From: a virus
IMG/VR virus record: IMGVR_UViG_3300047550_002841
Coordinates: 1-64,000 of that record
Length of the DNA: 64,000 bases
Reading direction: 5' to 3' (one strand)
The position numbers were made by a program, and so were the translations under genes. Under the pieces are notes generated by a model. That model searched no databases and had not been told where the DNA came from. It saw only the letters and a list, made by a program, of their open reading frames with translations. Below, one piece after another: positions 1 through 12,400 of this stretch (position 1 is the first letter of the stretch; each line of letters begins with the position of its first letter).

Positions 1-1708
1 TTACCCCCGTAAACGCACCATTAGTAAATGTTGGTGCAATATCAAGACCGACTAGTACATCGTTATTCGCTGCTGCTACGAGTGTGTTGTTAAAGTATAC
101 TCCTTGTGCAAGGGCTGAGGCCGCAGTTTTAGATCCTGTAACGTGAAATTTTGCCAAAGGATTCATTGTCCCTACACCAACTGCACTATCTCCTGTAGTA
201 GAAGCTTTGGCATATAATATAGTTGTTCCATCTAAATTCGATATGTGAACGCCTAATGAACCTGTGTATGGTTGTATGTTTAGGTTGTTCTGCTGATATG
301 CAAGACTTGTATTGTTACCCTGCCATATAAAAGATGTTGACGTGCTTGATTGTAGTGAAATAAGATTTGATATGCTACTATTTGAAAATACAACAGCACC
401 CTGCATCCTCGTAGTCCCATTCACATCTAACTTGTATCCAGCGTCTGTGGTGGTATTGATGAGAACATTGCCTGTATTTGCTATAGATAACGCTGCTATT
501 GCTCCAGTATACACTCTAAATTGACTAGAAGATGCAACCATATATATTCCAGCACTAGGATCTAGAGTTAAACTTTGACCTGCCGAAATTGAAACGCTTC
601 CATTTATTGTTAGTAAAAAGCCCGGTACAAGTCCTGTTGTTCCAATACCAACTCTCCCATTAACCGTATCTGTATAAATAAGATTAGTAGCAACTGTCAA
701 CCCACCAACAGTAATAGCATTGGTGGTGGTGTTTCCTGCTGTGGTGACCTGTGCTAGGGTAGGTACTGACACAAGTGGTGTACCTCCGAAGATGGTAGAA
801 ATGGTTTTGTTCTTCCAAAGAGAAGTTGAAGATTCATAAACTAATAAATCATTATTAGCCTCAGAAGAGATGAGAACACCATGTAACTCGTTTAGCTCGT
901 ATCCGTTTTGAATCAGAATAACCAAACGACCTTGGGTAGGGTGAGACCGAGCGATATAGCCTATAAAGACCGTGTGATTGGGTTCAGCAGGAATTGTACT
1001 CGTATATGCCCCTGCTGTAGTTGCAGACAACCACACAGCATCACCTGCCGTAAATGCAGAGGTATCTAAATCATGAAGAGTTCCATTTACCGCTACATAA
1101 CCATCTGAGTTATTTGTAATATCAGCAACTACAATACCAATTGTTTTGGATGAAGTAGCTTCTGTGTGTGCCTGAGATAAAAGAGCATTTGGTCTGTTTC
1201 CTGTAGCCCCACTGAGGTAAACTACTTGCCCTTTAGTTAAAGTAGAGCCAGTAGAGTTTCTTACAATAATTTCTATTCTTTCTGCAGAGTCTACCGTGCC
1301 GTCATTGTCCACATCATATGTGGATTTAAGCATATCTCCTCCACCACCACCGCCAGCAGGAGTTTGATTTTCCCACTGGCTAGTAGTAGAGTTGTATGTT
1401 AAAACTTGCCCATTTGCAGGGGCACTTAAAGTTACATCAGTTAAACCGTTTAGATTTGTAGGAGGCGTATACCCTAACGCAGTTGTGACATCAGCACTCG
1501 TTAATACGACTGCTCCAGTTCTGCCATTAAAAGAGTTTACTGAACTAGTACTAGTAGAACTAAGTAAAAGTTTTACATTCTCAGCGATTCTTCTTAAACG
1601 CTGCTCTTTAACTTTATACTCGTTATTCTTAGTTTGATCGTAAAGTCTTTTATACTCAATTGCAGAACTAAGTATATTGGACGCTATGATTTCGGCCTCA
1701 TTTGCCAT
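1..1708 (-). CDS. Tail fibre / receptor-binding protein, C-terminus outside the window
   Basis: An open frame starting at the ATG at 1708 runs off the left edge with no stop (569 codons visible). The N-terminus is helical (about residues 1-50). It is followed by NGRTGAVVLTSADVTTALGY, the repeat-like module frequent in phage tail fibres, a Gly-rich hinge (GGGGGG), and a beta-rich region with phrases such as GYVAVNGTLHDLDTS and YKLDVNG that recur in tail fibres of Bacteroidota phages. The role is inferred to be host adsorption at the tail tip. It lies 5 bases after the lytic enzyme gene, at the distal end of the virion operon. The family call is strong; the receptor is unknown. Confidence 0.8.
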   Translation of the reverse strand, partial: MANEAEIIASNILSSAIEYKRLYDQTKNNEYKVKEQRLRRIAENVKLLLSSTSTSSVNSFNGRTGAVVLTSADVTTALGYTPPTNLNGLTDVTLSAPANGQVLTYNSTTSQWENQTPAGGGGGGDMLKSTYDVDNDGTVDSAERIEIIVRNSTGSTLTKGQVVYLSGATGNRPNALLSQAHTEATSSKTIGIVVADITNNSDGYVAVNGTLHDLDTSAFTAGDAVWLSATTAGAYTSTIPAEPNHTVFIGYIARSHPTQGRLVILIQNGYELNELHGVLISSEANNDLLVYESSTSLWKNKTISTIFGGTPLVSVPTLAQVTTAGNTTTNAITVGGLTVATNLIYTDTVNGRVGIGTTGLVPGFLLTINGSVSISAGQSLTLDPSAGIYMVASSSQFRVYTGAIAALSIANTGNVLINTTTDAGYKLDVNGTTRMQGAVVFSNSSISNLISLQSSTSTSFIWQGNNTSLAYQQNNLNIQPYTGSLGVHISNLDGTTILYAKASTTGDSAVGVGTMNPLAKFHVTGSKTAASALAQGVYFNNTLVAAANNDVLVGLDIAPTFTNGAFTGV

Positions 1709-1713
1709 GCAAC

Positions 1714-2301
1714 TTATGCAATATCCTTAGACTCAATCAAAGTATAAGTAAATGAGTTTCCTTGGGCTTTAGCAGCTGCCTTACAAATTTTCATGAACTC
1801 ATCGAAATCTTTTACACGCTTGAACACTTGGCAACCATGTGACCAATGATCAATCCAAGTTGAGTCCAACCCTGCCTTATGAATATTGATTCCGTATATC
1901 CCTTCAGTGATTTTGGTTTCGTCATAAGTCATGTCTTTGTTAGCATCACGATACACCTTGATGTTAGCTTTTTGTTTCAAAGCTTCGTACTTACCTTGGT
2001 GCAACCCTACATGGTGTGAGCCGGGGTATTGACCGGGAACAACACGTGCAGTACCTGTACCATTGTTACCTTCAGCCATGGGTGCTTTACCGGGATCAGT
2101 TGTAGCCAACCAAATAAAAAACTTCCATGCTCCGTTTTCCTTGTACGATAAAGTCAACCAATCATCAAACTTATTGGTTACCTCTTTGCCGGGTGCACTA
2201 TTTCTAATGCCAATGATGTTTAGGTTCAAATCTCCGTTCTCGAAATATTTGTAACCTTTAGCTTTAACAGCTTTTTCTACTTGTTCTCTAGTGAAGCTCA
2301 T
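1714..2301 (-). CDS. Putative lytic enzyme with YkuD-like SHGC motif (endolysin candidate)
   Basis: The 195-aa product has H141 (GINIHKAG) followed by S154-H155-G156-C157 (DHWSHGCQVF). This spacing matches the active-site layout of L,D-transpeptidase/YkuD-type peptidoglycan enzymes (H...SHGC). There is no signal peptide or membrane segment, so it would act inside the cell or need a holin for export, as endolysins do. It sits between the tail fibre and small tail-end genes, so it could also be a virion-associated peptidoglycan hydrolase. The Cys-His motif is seen directly. The substrate and the choice between endolysin and tail lysin are inference. Confidence 0.6.
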   Translation of the reverse strand: MSFTREQVEKAVKAKGYKYFENGDLNLNIIGIRNSAPGKEVTNKFDDWLTLSYKENGAWKFFIWLATTDPGKAPMAEGNNGTGTARVVPGQYPGSHHVGLHQGKYEALKQKANIKVYRDANKDMTYDETKITEGIYGINIHKAGLDSTWIDHWSHGCQVFKRVKDFDEFMKICKAAAKAQGNSFTYTLIESKDIA

Positions 2302-2312
2302 ATGATTTTAAT

Positions 2313-2924
2313 TTAAGTTCCTGCTGGGTCTAAATAATCTGGTGTACCGTCACCATCGGTATCTTGTGGTATATTAGGATTGGGTCCTGCCTCCAATTGA
2401 TCTGGTATGCCATCTCCATCTGCATCCCAATCTAAGTAGTTTGGAATAGTATCTCCATCTGCGTCACCAACCCCTTCAACTACGTCTGGGATTGTATCGC
2501 CATCTGTATCCTGCAATACTGGGCCTTCACCGCCACCGCCTCCACCTTCTCCCGGATCTATAATAACTTCACCTCCACCAGTTCCAATGTCGGGGTTTCC
2601 GTCACCATCTCCGTCTACTAAGTACTCCTGACCAGATAAACTATTAACAAATGCATAGTACTCAGCCATGCTTACTGCAAAGTTAACTCCGCATACTCCA
2701 GCAGCCTTTGACAACAATATATCAACTTGGTCAGAAGTCAAATAACCTGCATGATCCACTGCAAACAAATACTGTAACGCATGTTTCTGATCTTGCACTT
2801 TAGTAGAGCAAGGAATATCATACTGGGCAGCTGTTTGCAAAGCAGTCTCGCTCGTAGAAATAAACTTCCTGAGATAAATCTTAGCCTTAACTAAGTTCTG
2901 TATTTGAATTGAAGTTAATGCCAT
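2313..2924 (-). CDS. Protein with thrombospondin type 3-like Asp-rich calcium-binding repeats
   Basis: The start is placed at the ATG at 2924, which overlaps the upstream stop as TAATG; a longer frame begins at 2963 but would overlap the neighbour by 40 bases. The 203-aa product has a helical N-terminal half (about 1-100) and then a Gly-rich linker. Repeated DxDGDGxPD units follow ([45 protein letters not shown]). Such repeats bind calcium in thrombospondin type 3 proteins, which are common on Bacteroidota surfaces. The position among tail-end genes suggests a calcium-stabilised virion or adhesion protein. The exact role is unknown. Confidence 0.65.
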   Translation of the reverse strand: MALTSIQIQNLVKAKIYLRKFISTSETALQTAAQYDIPCSTKVQDQKHALQYLFAVDHAGYLTSDQVDILLSKAAGVCGVNFAVSMAEYYAFVNSLSGQEYLVDGDGDGNPDIGTGGGEVIIDPGEGGGGGGEGPVLQDTDGDTIPDVVEGVGDADGDTIPNYLDWDADGDGIPDQLEAGPNPNIPQDTDGDGTPDYLDPAGT

Positions 2925-3460
2925 TAGCAACCACAGCTTGAAGACAACCCAGTATTGCCGCAACCAGCAACAAGATCATTAAATTCACCCAACAAGGTTT
3001 GAGCCAAAGTGTAGTTTTCATACTCTTCCGCTAATACCATCTTGTCATAGATAAACTTAAGTTCCTCAAAATCAGAATTGTTTTGAATGGCCAACTGAGC
3101 TAGAGTCGCTTTAGCCGCTTCATATCGCAAAAAGTAAAAGGTTTCAACAATATCTCCGGGATCAAACTCAATAACTACTTCGTATAAACCATCAGGCGTT
3201 GTGGGCAACTGAGTGAAAATGTCGACTTGTCTATATGCTGCAGTCCAAAAGGTTGAAGTGTAAAGACCAGTCAAGTTATCGTAAGTGGTTTGACCGGGTC
3301 TCTTTACCTTTTGCTGAGGAATAGATGTTATAGAGGCTCTTGTCGTATTCGGAGTACCCCAACCTTCAGGATTGGTCGTAGCGTTGTAATCACCTGTCAC
3401 ATCACACAACAGCATCGTGTACTGACCGTTTACAACATCAAGTTTAACATTAAGTGCCAT
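2924..3460 (-). CDS. Hypothetical tail-region protein
   Basis: A 178-aa protein not recognised by family. The first two thirds look beta-rich, the last third helical, ending in a Cys-rich tail ([13 protein letters not shown]). The Gly/Cys ending is odd for a cytoplasmic phage protein and may form a metal site or disulphides. It is translationally coupled to the calcium-repeat gene through TAATG. A TAATTTTG box sits 4 bases before its ATG (3465-3472). Context suggests a minor virion protein. Confidence 0.6.
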   Translation of the reverse strand: MALNVKLDVVNGQYTMLLCDVTGDYNATTNPEGWGTPNTTRASITSIPQQKVKRPGQTTYDNLTGLYTSTFWTAAYRQVDIFTQLPTTPDGLYEVVIEFDPGDIVETFYFLRYEAAKATLAQLAIQNNSDFEELKFIYDKMVLAEEYENYTLAQTLLGEFNDLVAGCGNTGLSSSCGC

Positions 3461-3495
3461 ATTTCAAAATTAATAATTATTTTTCATAAAACGTG

Positions 3496-6400
3496 CTACA
3501 AAGGAACATCCTCGTACCCACTTTCCGCAGGTATATTTTTTTGAGTCTTTACTGCAGGTTCTTTTGTAGTAGTTTTTGGTTTACCCAATGGAATATCCTC
3601 GTACTGCTGTTCGGTAACTCCCTTTCCACTTGCATCACCTTGCATCATGCTCTTACCTTCTAAATCAAACTGTTTTACTAGATCAATTGCACCTGTAGCA
3701 AACTTTTTAAAGCGTTTTGGATCTTGAATCAATTCTTTATCTACTCTGAAGAATTTGTTACCAGCCGCATTTTCTGCATCTGCAACATTCATAAAGCCAC
3801 CAACATACTCATTCAAGTTATTAGTTGCCTGATCTTCTAGCTCTTGACCACCGTAAAGAGTTTGTGCCAATCCTCGAGTTGCTGTCAGCATCTCACTTTG
3901 AACCATTTGCATATATCTTTCTGGGTCATCCCTATACAACTTTTCTCTTTCTTTATCAATGAATGTATAGTTCGCAAACAAAGTCATTTGATTAGAAATG
4001 TTGTAAATATCAGACATGATTCTCGCCATCAATTCAAACCCAAATGGAGTCTTAGGATTATTGATACCCATAATCATAGTGCCATCTTCTCTCCTATTAT
4101 AAGAGGATTGCAAATCAATCATTTCCTTGTAGCGACCTTGGTCAATCAAGATATCTTGAACCATTTGTCTACGAAGCATAGCGTTATACTCAAGAATATT
4201 ATTGTACTCGTCAGGAGTCATTTTGTATGAGCCACTAGGAGTACTAACTTTTCTCGGCAATGCTTGCGGCAGTGCATTCCACGCCTCCATTTTACAACAC
4301 AAATAAGTCAATGCTTCCCAATCCGGGATTTCATAACCTGCATACGCTTTAGTCGCCTTGGTGATGTCGAAAGTATTATACATGAACTCTCCCAACACAC
4401 TTCCTTTAGGAGTCTGCAAAATACGCTTACCAAAAGGATCTACTTTTACTGGCAGCAAATCACGATCAGATTCTATAAATGGCAAGTTGACATACTTAGT
4501 CGGATCACCAAATGGCCATCTTTCAGATAACTTAGTTGCTAGTTTAGTGAAGAACAATGTTGCCGATTCGTTCTCTACCGTAATACCGAATGCCTTAAAT
4601 GGTTCTGAGTCCCTAGAATCGTAATCTACAGCATAACCACGTCTCCATTTATCAATCCAAGACAAACTGTTTGGTACAATAGCACTTGCCATAGTCAATG
4701 TAATGTCCGCAAAGAAGTTAGGCAACTTGTTTTCGTCTTCGTCACTGATTGCTTTTGCTACACTTAGTACCCCACGTACAAATGTTTGATCGATAATGTA
4801 TTTGTACGCAGACTCATAGTTGCCAAACAGACTTGATGCAAACTCCTCGGAGATTTCTTCAAATGCCCCACGGTTTACAAACTTAGGGTCAGTTTGCATT
4901 CTGTGTTTGTTTTCTTTGTACTGGAAATACAACGCTGCACCTATAACACCAAAGCCTCTGTAGTCCGTAATAAGATCGTTTTCCCTATCCCATGCTTTAC
5001 TTAAACGTGGGGATTTATATGGTTCTCCGATACCTAGTTCAGAAAGTCTTTCCTTCATGTGCTCTTTAACTAGAGTCCAGTTGATTGAATAGGGTCTTTC
5101 AAACTGATAAGTGAAGTCAGCTGATTTGGTTTTATCATCTTCCTTTTCATCCTGAGGACCCCCAGACAAAGCACCTGCTTTCACAAATTCCAAAGCGATA
5201 AACTGCAAACCTGCTCCAACCATCGCCCGAGCCATTACACGATCCATGTTCCTAGCCTCTGTGCGTCTTTCATTTGCAAACGCTTCTTGAGTAGTACTGC
5301 CACTCTTTAACTTTTGACCACGGTCATAAGCTTTCTTACCTGCGTTCGCCACCTTGAACAATGCATACTCGGGGACCAGAAACTCTGCTAATTCTACAGC
5401 GTAGTTACTAGGAATCTTTGTGAATGGAACAGTACTGGTTCCAAACAATCTTGCAATTTTACCTGTGAAACTACCTATTGAGCCGTCCGGTCCAAAATTA
5501 CGTGTGCCCCTTTGCATACGTGCGAACTGTTCAGTTACCCAGTTATCGTTAGCATAAACGAATCTAAGTGCTTCTTCACTTGCTACAGGGTTTCCATAGT
5601 CTCGGTTAATTTCCAGAAAGGCTTTTCTCAGATCATTGTATTCTTTAATCAACCTTTTCTTTTCAGCTTTATCTGTAGTAGAATCAATCCGTTTTTCAAG
5701 TTGAATCGCTTGAACACTCTGTTTGAAATCTTCAGATACAGAAGTCATATAAGCAAAATCACGGAACACCGCATCTGTTGCTGACATCACCCTAAAAATG
5801 ATATCTGGAATAATACCAAAGGTGGCTTCCAATGCTCTCACGCTTTTTTGTTTGTCTGGAATCTTACCAAGTGCATTTATTCTGAAACCATGCTTGTAAG
5901 CCAATTCCTCGTCTGTCATAGATGAGATACCTGCCGCACGTTTCATTTGGTCTAGCTTTAAGCCAAAGTATGAACTAAATGCTTTGAACGAATTAAAGCC
6001 TTGTGCATAGTTGTTTGTATCTGCCAATCCTTGACTTACCGTGCCATCCTTTAGGATTTTCATTCCCTTCTTTACTCCCATTGGCATGCCATACTTAATA
6101 CCTCGTACGATATCAGCCCATGTCACTTTGGTGTACTGCTTGTCAACTAAACCAGTTTTTGCTCCAACATAACTTACCATTGTTCTCAAAGGATCAGTAA
6201 AGAACCCTACAAACAACTTCACCACGTTACTTGTAGTGTTTACAGCTAACGACCCGGGAGTCATCAACCCTCCTTTAATAAAGCTGCGGAACGCATCAGT
6301 TCTAGATTCAGATCCCTCGTATGGAGCACGTGCTGCAATGTATTTTTCTGTAGCCACATTCAACTTTTCATATAAGTCTTTGTGGTATTCCAAATTTGTC

Positions 6401-9400
6401 TTGGTTGGATCTGCGGCAGATTCTGCATAAGGATTTGCCATAGCCTGTTCACGACTCGCTTTGAACAACTCTTTTAGTCTGTCTACCTCACGTGCCAAAT
6501 CCATCATCTCTTCTTTCGCTTTTTCTGGAATTGACTCGCCTTTCTTCAACAACTTAGCAATCATAGCTTCAGTGCTAGTTGTATAGGTATCCTGAGTTAA
6601 CTGACGGAACAATCTCAGCATTCTACCAACCTGTGTACCAGCTTTAAGAATAGATGCATACTGCTGACGAATACTTGCTGGGTCTGCTCCGCTATGTTTT
6701 GCCTGAAGCAACAACTCTATTTCCTTTGCTAATAATACATCTCCAGATTCCAGTACATCAGATAAAGTTTTTAGCAGCATTGGGTATTCAGTAGGATCTA
6801 TGTTTTCCATAGCATCCAAAAGTTCTTTCTTATCTCTGACTACCCTCATTGCATCTTCTTCATTCTCCATCACAGTTGCTTCATCTTCAAAGAGACCCTT
6901 ACCAGCTTTTTGTTTTTCAATATTTGCCCTTTGCTTCAAAGAGAAATAATCTTTAATGTCATCTGGCTCAAATCCACTCTTCATCAAAGCAGTATACAAT
7001 TCCTCATCTGTGATACCTTTGAACTGAGGATTAGCTTTTAGATCCGCAAGGAAGTTTCCAATGTCATCAATAACATCACTATTTTTCTGCTGTTTTACAT
7101 CGGCTACGGTGGTTCCATTCAACATAGCGTTGTAAATCTTACGCATTGGTTCACTTACTTGCATTTCGATAGGCGTACCTACAATGCCACCATAGATTCT
7201 GAGAAGCCATGACTTAAAGTTTTCAAACGCTGATTTTACTACTGGGTTGTCAATCTTGCCATCCCCTAAGAATTTCTCAAAGCCTCTTGCAAACAACTCA
7301 GACGTATCTCTATTCCACTTCTTGTGACCTACTTGGTCCATAAATACTTGCTTTTCATGGGCAGTCAAATAGTGCTCAAACATATGAGCCAACTCATGCA
7401 TAGCAGTAGTTATGTTTGGATTAGTCAAGGCGAATATTAAATTTTTACCTGACTCAGTTTTCAAGAATGCTCCATGTGCACCAGCCTTGTTTTGTTGGAA
7501 CAATGCTTGACCTTCTGCGGCTTTTAATAACGTATCTTGAGATAGTTCAATAGAATTAAATTCTGCGTTAGGCAAATAATCTGGACCTACGTATTCACGC
7601 AAATAGGTCATCATCTCCTCTGAAGTCATGTCTTTCAATGCGATTTTTTTGCCTTTGAAATCAACTTCTTGATCTAAATCTATTCCTTGAAGATTTGGTA
7701 TATCTCCAGATACTTGAGATGTTCCAATTGTAAATCCAAGTTTCTTTTGCAGATTTTTTAGCCTTGATGGAATTTTCTCGTTGTATGTTTTATTAATGCC
7801 TGCTCTAGTACTAGCTTCAGATTGGTTCAATGGTGCTACAGCTGGGCCTATACGACTTCCTCCAGTAAAAATAATTTTATTTAATCCGCTGTCGCTTGCA
7901 ACTTTGATTGCTTGCTTAATAAGCATATCCATAAAATTATCTGTCTGAATTAGTGGCGTATCTTTTTTAATCGCTCTAACCCTTTTATCCAATGCGGCTG
8001 TTTCATCAAATTTCTTAAATGCCTCCAAATTTTCATTACGCAATGTTGCCGCATACTGAGATGTTAACTCAATGAGTTGATCAATGTCAAGCGGTGACCA
8101 TTGAGTAGGCTTGCCATACCCAGAAGTATCAACCTGTCTTCCTGTAGCTTTTTCAATTTTATCCTTGTTATTATTTAAAAATTTACTCAGCTCAACTGCA
8201 AATCCTTGCGAATAGAAACTAGTGTTCTTGAAATTAAATAAATCCTTGAAAATAAACTCTGCAAACAGTTCGTTTTTAACTTTTTTAACTTGCTCTTGGC
8301 GTGCTTGCGACTTATCTGATTGCATTTCGTGAACAAACAATGCCAAGTTACCGTCACTATCAACTACGATCTCAGTTCTCAAGTGACCAATTACCTCTAG
8401 AGGATTGCCAGAAAAATGCTTTGAGTTATATAGTTCTTTTCCTATGTCATCTCGTTTCTGTCTTGCCTGCTGTAGTTTGTCTTGCAGTATTGCAATCTGA
8501 CCTCTATTTTTCGCTACATCTTCTGGGGTCTTTGCCAGATTATTTAATTCCTCTAGATAGTTTAGAACCCTGTTGTTATATTCTTTATACAATGGGTTTT
8601 GAGTAACTGGAGTTGAAATTAAGTGCTCTTTATAAGTATTAGGTACTGCCCCAGAGCCTAAATCTGGCTTGAATGATTCATAGTTGTCAAACAAATTCAT
8701 TACACCATCTAAACCAGTAGCTCCACGATATCTTTTAAGACGCAATAACTCATCTTCAGCGTTCATATATGTTTTAATATATGATTGCAAAAGCTCTTTG
8801 GTAGATGCATCTGTATCAATACTCTCTTTTATTTTTTCTATGTTACCTATGATATCAGCAAATTTTTGATACTCATTAGTACCAATGTAGTTTTTAAACA
8901 CTGCTAGATTATCAATAGTAATATCTTCTAAATTAATTACTCGAACTCTACCATCAGCAAAACGCACTACAGCATTTGGACTTCCAGTAGTTCCACCATA
9001 ATAATTTAAACTATCAAATCTATTTGAGTTTAGCGTAAAGGGTATGTTGGTGCCAAAAGCTGTCAATGCTCCCTGCTCTATTTCTGGGCTCGCTGATAAT
9101 AAAACTACTGACTCTACAGTTGAAGTTTGGACTTCGTCAGCAGGGTTATACGAAATAACTGCCCTATGACTATCTTCTAGCCAGTCTATTAACTGCTCCT
9201 TAGTGATGAATATTTCATTTGGGTTAAGTGCAGGGTTTTGACTTTGAGCATCAATTCTTACATTATCAATAAATTCAGATAACCCCAGCCAATCTAGTTC
9301 GCCATCCTTTGCCCCCATGGTCTTCAACATGGATCGCAAATCTTTACTTGGATATCTCTTCGCTGATGTAACCAACCTAGCAACTGCTAAATCGACATTG

Positions 9401-12400
9401 TTATAAAACGATGTGCCATAGTTATCGAGTATTGATTTCTGAACTGTATTGAATTCAATCAATTCTTTTGTCTGCTCTTTGTTTAATTGACCTGTTGTTT
9501 CCAAAAAGTTAGATGCTACTGAACCTGTAAAAGTTCCAGTAGATTCGTACTCACCGTAAACTTCGTTAAATCTATTTTGAGAAATCAAACCGCCATCTAC
9601 AAGTATTGACTTCAGTTCCTGTTTCGTGAAGTCTTTAATTGATTTAAATGGATCATAAATTCCATCCATGTACTTGTCTATGCCCGGGAACATCTGATAA
9701 TATACTTCCCTCGATTCTATTGCTGTAGTTGGTTCCGCTGCCCCATTCAAACTGCTTGAATTCAGCTTACTATTTATTAGTGAAGACGCATCAAATAGCT
9801 GATCAGATAACTCTAGCATTTGGTCTAATAGTCTTCGACCATTAAAGCCAAACTGATCATTCACTAAATAATCCGATCCTATTGAATTACCGTAATCATC
9901 ATAACGATCAATAGCGTATTCATTACCTAAATTGTCGATGAACTCATACAAATCTTTACCTTCTCTACTTCCTATATAACTTGCTATGTCATATACTGTT
10001 TTAGGATTTATTTTACCTTTTTTTATTTCCTCTTGCAATATAGCCAAAGACTCTCTCATCACTTGAGCTTGACCACTAACGTTATACCTAGCAAAATCAG
10101 GATGATTAATCAGCTTTTCTAAACTAGATAATAAAAATGGTATTTCACCTACAAAAGATCCATTCGGGAATATTTCATTAATTGTAAGTACATTTTCAGA
10201 CTCCAAAGTGTAGTCTAATCGATTAGCAAAGGTTGAAGTAAAGTCGAAGTCTATTAACTTCTTGTCAGTCAAACTTCCCAACTTCATCGCAAAGTTAAAA
10301 GTATTGTTATACGCTTTACCTTCTGACTTTGTCTTAGCCACATAATCCATATATATACTTTTCAAAGTATTTATATCGCTATCGCTAAGTGAATAAGATG
10401 CTCCTAGTTTCTCAAAGTGGTCATCTAGATTTTTATTGATTGGTGTTTTATATAAAATCTGTGCGATGTCTAAAAACAAACTCTGATAGCTACCGAACTG
10501 AAATACGCCTTTATCAATGTAAAAATTAAGAACTGAGTTCATGAAGTCAGTGGCATCCTTATCTAGAACGTTAGCTTTTGTCGCCTCCATGATTTTAGCT
10601 CTGATCGTTGTGGGAGTCACAAAATCATTGATTGCACGTGGGTCATATTGTCCCTCCATGTGCTGAACCGCTTGACGAATCGCATTCTCTAAACCTAGTT
10701 TATTCTTTCCTACCGCGTCTTGATTCAAATTAATTATAATGCTACCGGGAACACCCTGACTTTTGCCTTTGCCTGTATATAATTCATTTGGTCTAAATGA
10801 AAATGCCGCACTAGTATTGTCCATAACAAAACGGACTTTTACTTGAGTTAAATCTGGATACTCGGCTAAGAGTTCAGGACTTCCACCTAAAAACTCAGCC
10901 AAGCCCATCATAGTTTTCCGTGCACCTAACTGCTGATTTCTATCGACTTTACTAAAACTGAATCTGCCAAGGATTTTACCTACATTGGTTTTCTGTGCCA
11001 ATGGATTAACAAACTCATTCTTTATAGCCTCTAAATCATTTAAAAATCCAAGAGGGTATTCAACATTAATATTGTTCTGTGTAATAGTAGCTTCACCGTC
11101 TTCTCCGATAGTCAAACCAGTCATCACTTCAATTTGACGATCTGTAAATCCTTTGCTCTTTAAATCATTAGCCTTTTCTATATTGGCAACCAAAAACTCG
11201 GGTGAGTAATTGGCAGACATTTGATACAACGGATTCAGCTTTGGTGTCATCTTCAAGAAATCCAAAAACTGATCCTCTGTACGTTTAAGTACTCCGATTT
11301 GAGTCTCCATGAATGTTTGAAGAGTCATTTCAGCACGTGTAGCTGCTTCCTCTACTGCTGCGAGATATCCTTCAATATATGCTTTTCTTTCCTTACGTGA
11401 TCTACGTGCTCTAAATGGAGTTTTTAAACTTGGTCTGAAACCCCAAACTAAGCCTGCTTCTTGAAACAAATGTTTTCTGTAACGCTCTCTTGCTCGATCG
11501 TTCTGTTTGATAAGTTCTACTCCCTGCTCATACTTAGCTACATCCACCATATTTGCAACTTCAGCTTTTGCCATATCATTAATCTGCTGCTGAGTTGTAC
11601 CTTGTGGAATATCTTTTCCCATGTTCTGTAAGAACTCGATTGCCGATATCTCTCCGTTGTTAAACCTAATTGCATCTACTTGATCATCGGTTACAAACGC
11701 ACCTTCTTTTTGTGTAGATTTCAGTACGCCTTTGATTGTTAATCGCCTTTGTTTATCTTTCTCTAAATCCAACACCTGTTTCTTCAAATCAGACTTTCGG
11801 TTTTTAGCAGTCTGAGTAGACATAACCGTACCGTTTAAGAACTTTTCAGTTGTACCAAAAGTTGATGCTCCAGTGTATTTAACCGCAATAAAGTTGTTCA
11901 AGTCTTCTCTAAGCTTTACAAATGCATCTAAGCCAGCTTTATCATTACCTAAAACCTCTTTGACTTTACTTCTACTGTTGATTAACAACATCCCAATAAA
12001 GTTATCAATTGCATCTTCTTTAGTGATTCGCCCATCGTTAATCATGTCTCCAAAAACCTCATTGAAGAAATTGTTGCGACTAACTGATTCTCGAACTTTA
12101 TCAGTAACAGCATCTTTCTTACGAGTACGTATTGGCTGATCTGTGTTCAAGTCTTGATCTTCCGTATTGAATAGAGTGTCATCAAACTCTTTGAGCAAAG
12201 GAGCAATATAACTAGCTACCTTATTCAGTTTAGTTCGTGATGAACTAGCGATGTACGCAACTCCATCCTTAACAAAAGAAGTCATGTTTAACTTCAATTT
12301 GTTTCCTACCTTCCGACTAATATCGTTAAGATAAGTACGTACTGCATCATCATTTACATCTGCCTCTTTGGCCGTGTTTGTAAACAAACCTAAAATCTGC

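Noticed and set aside
8301-8606. Open frames on the plus strand inside the giant gene, several of 60-130 aa
   Set aside because: They lie opposite a continuous 4148-codon frame without leaders or recognisable products.
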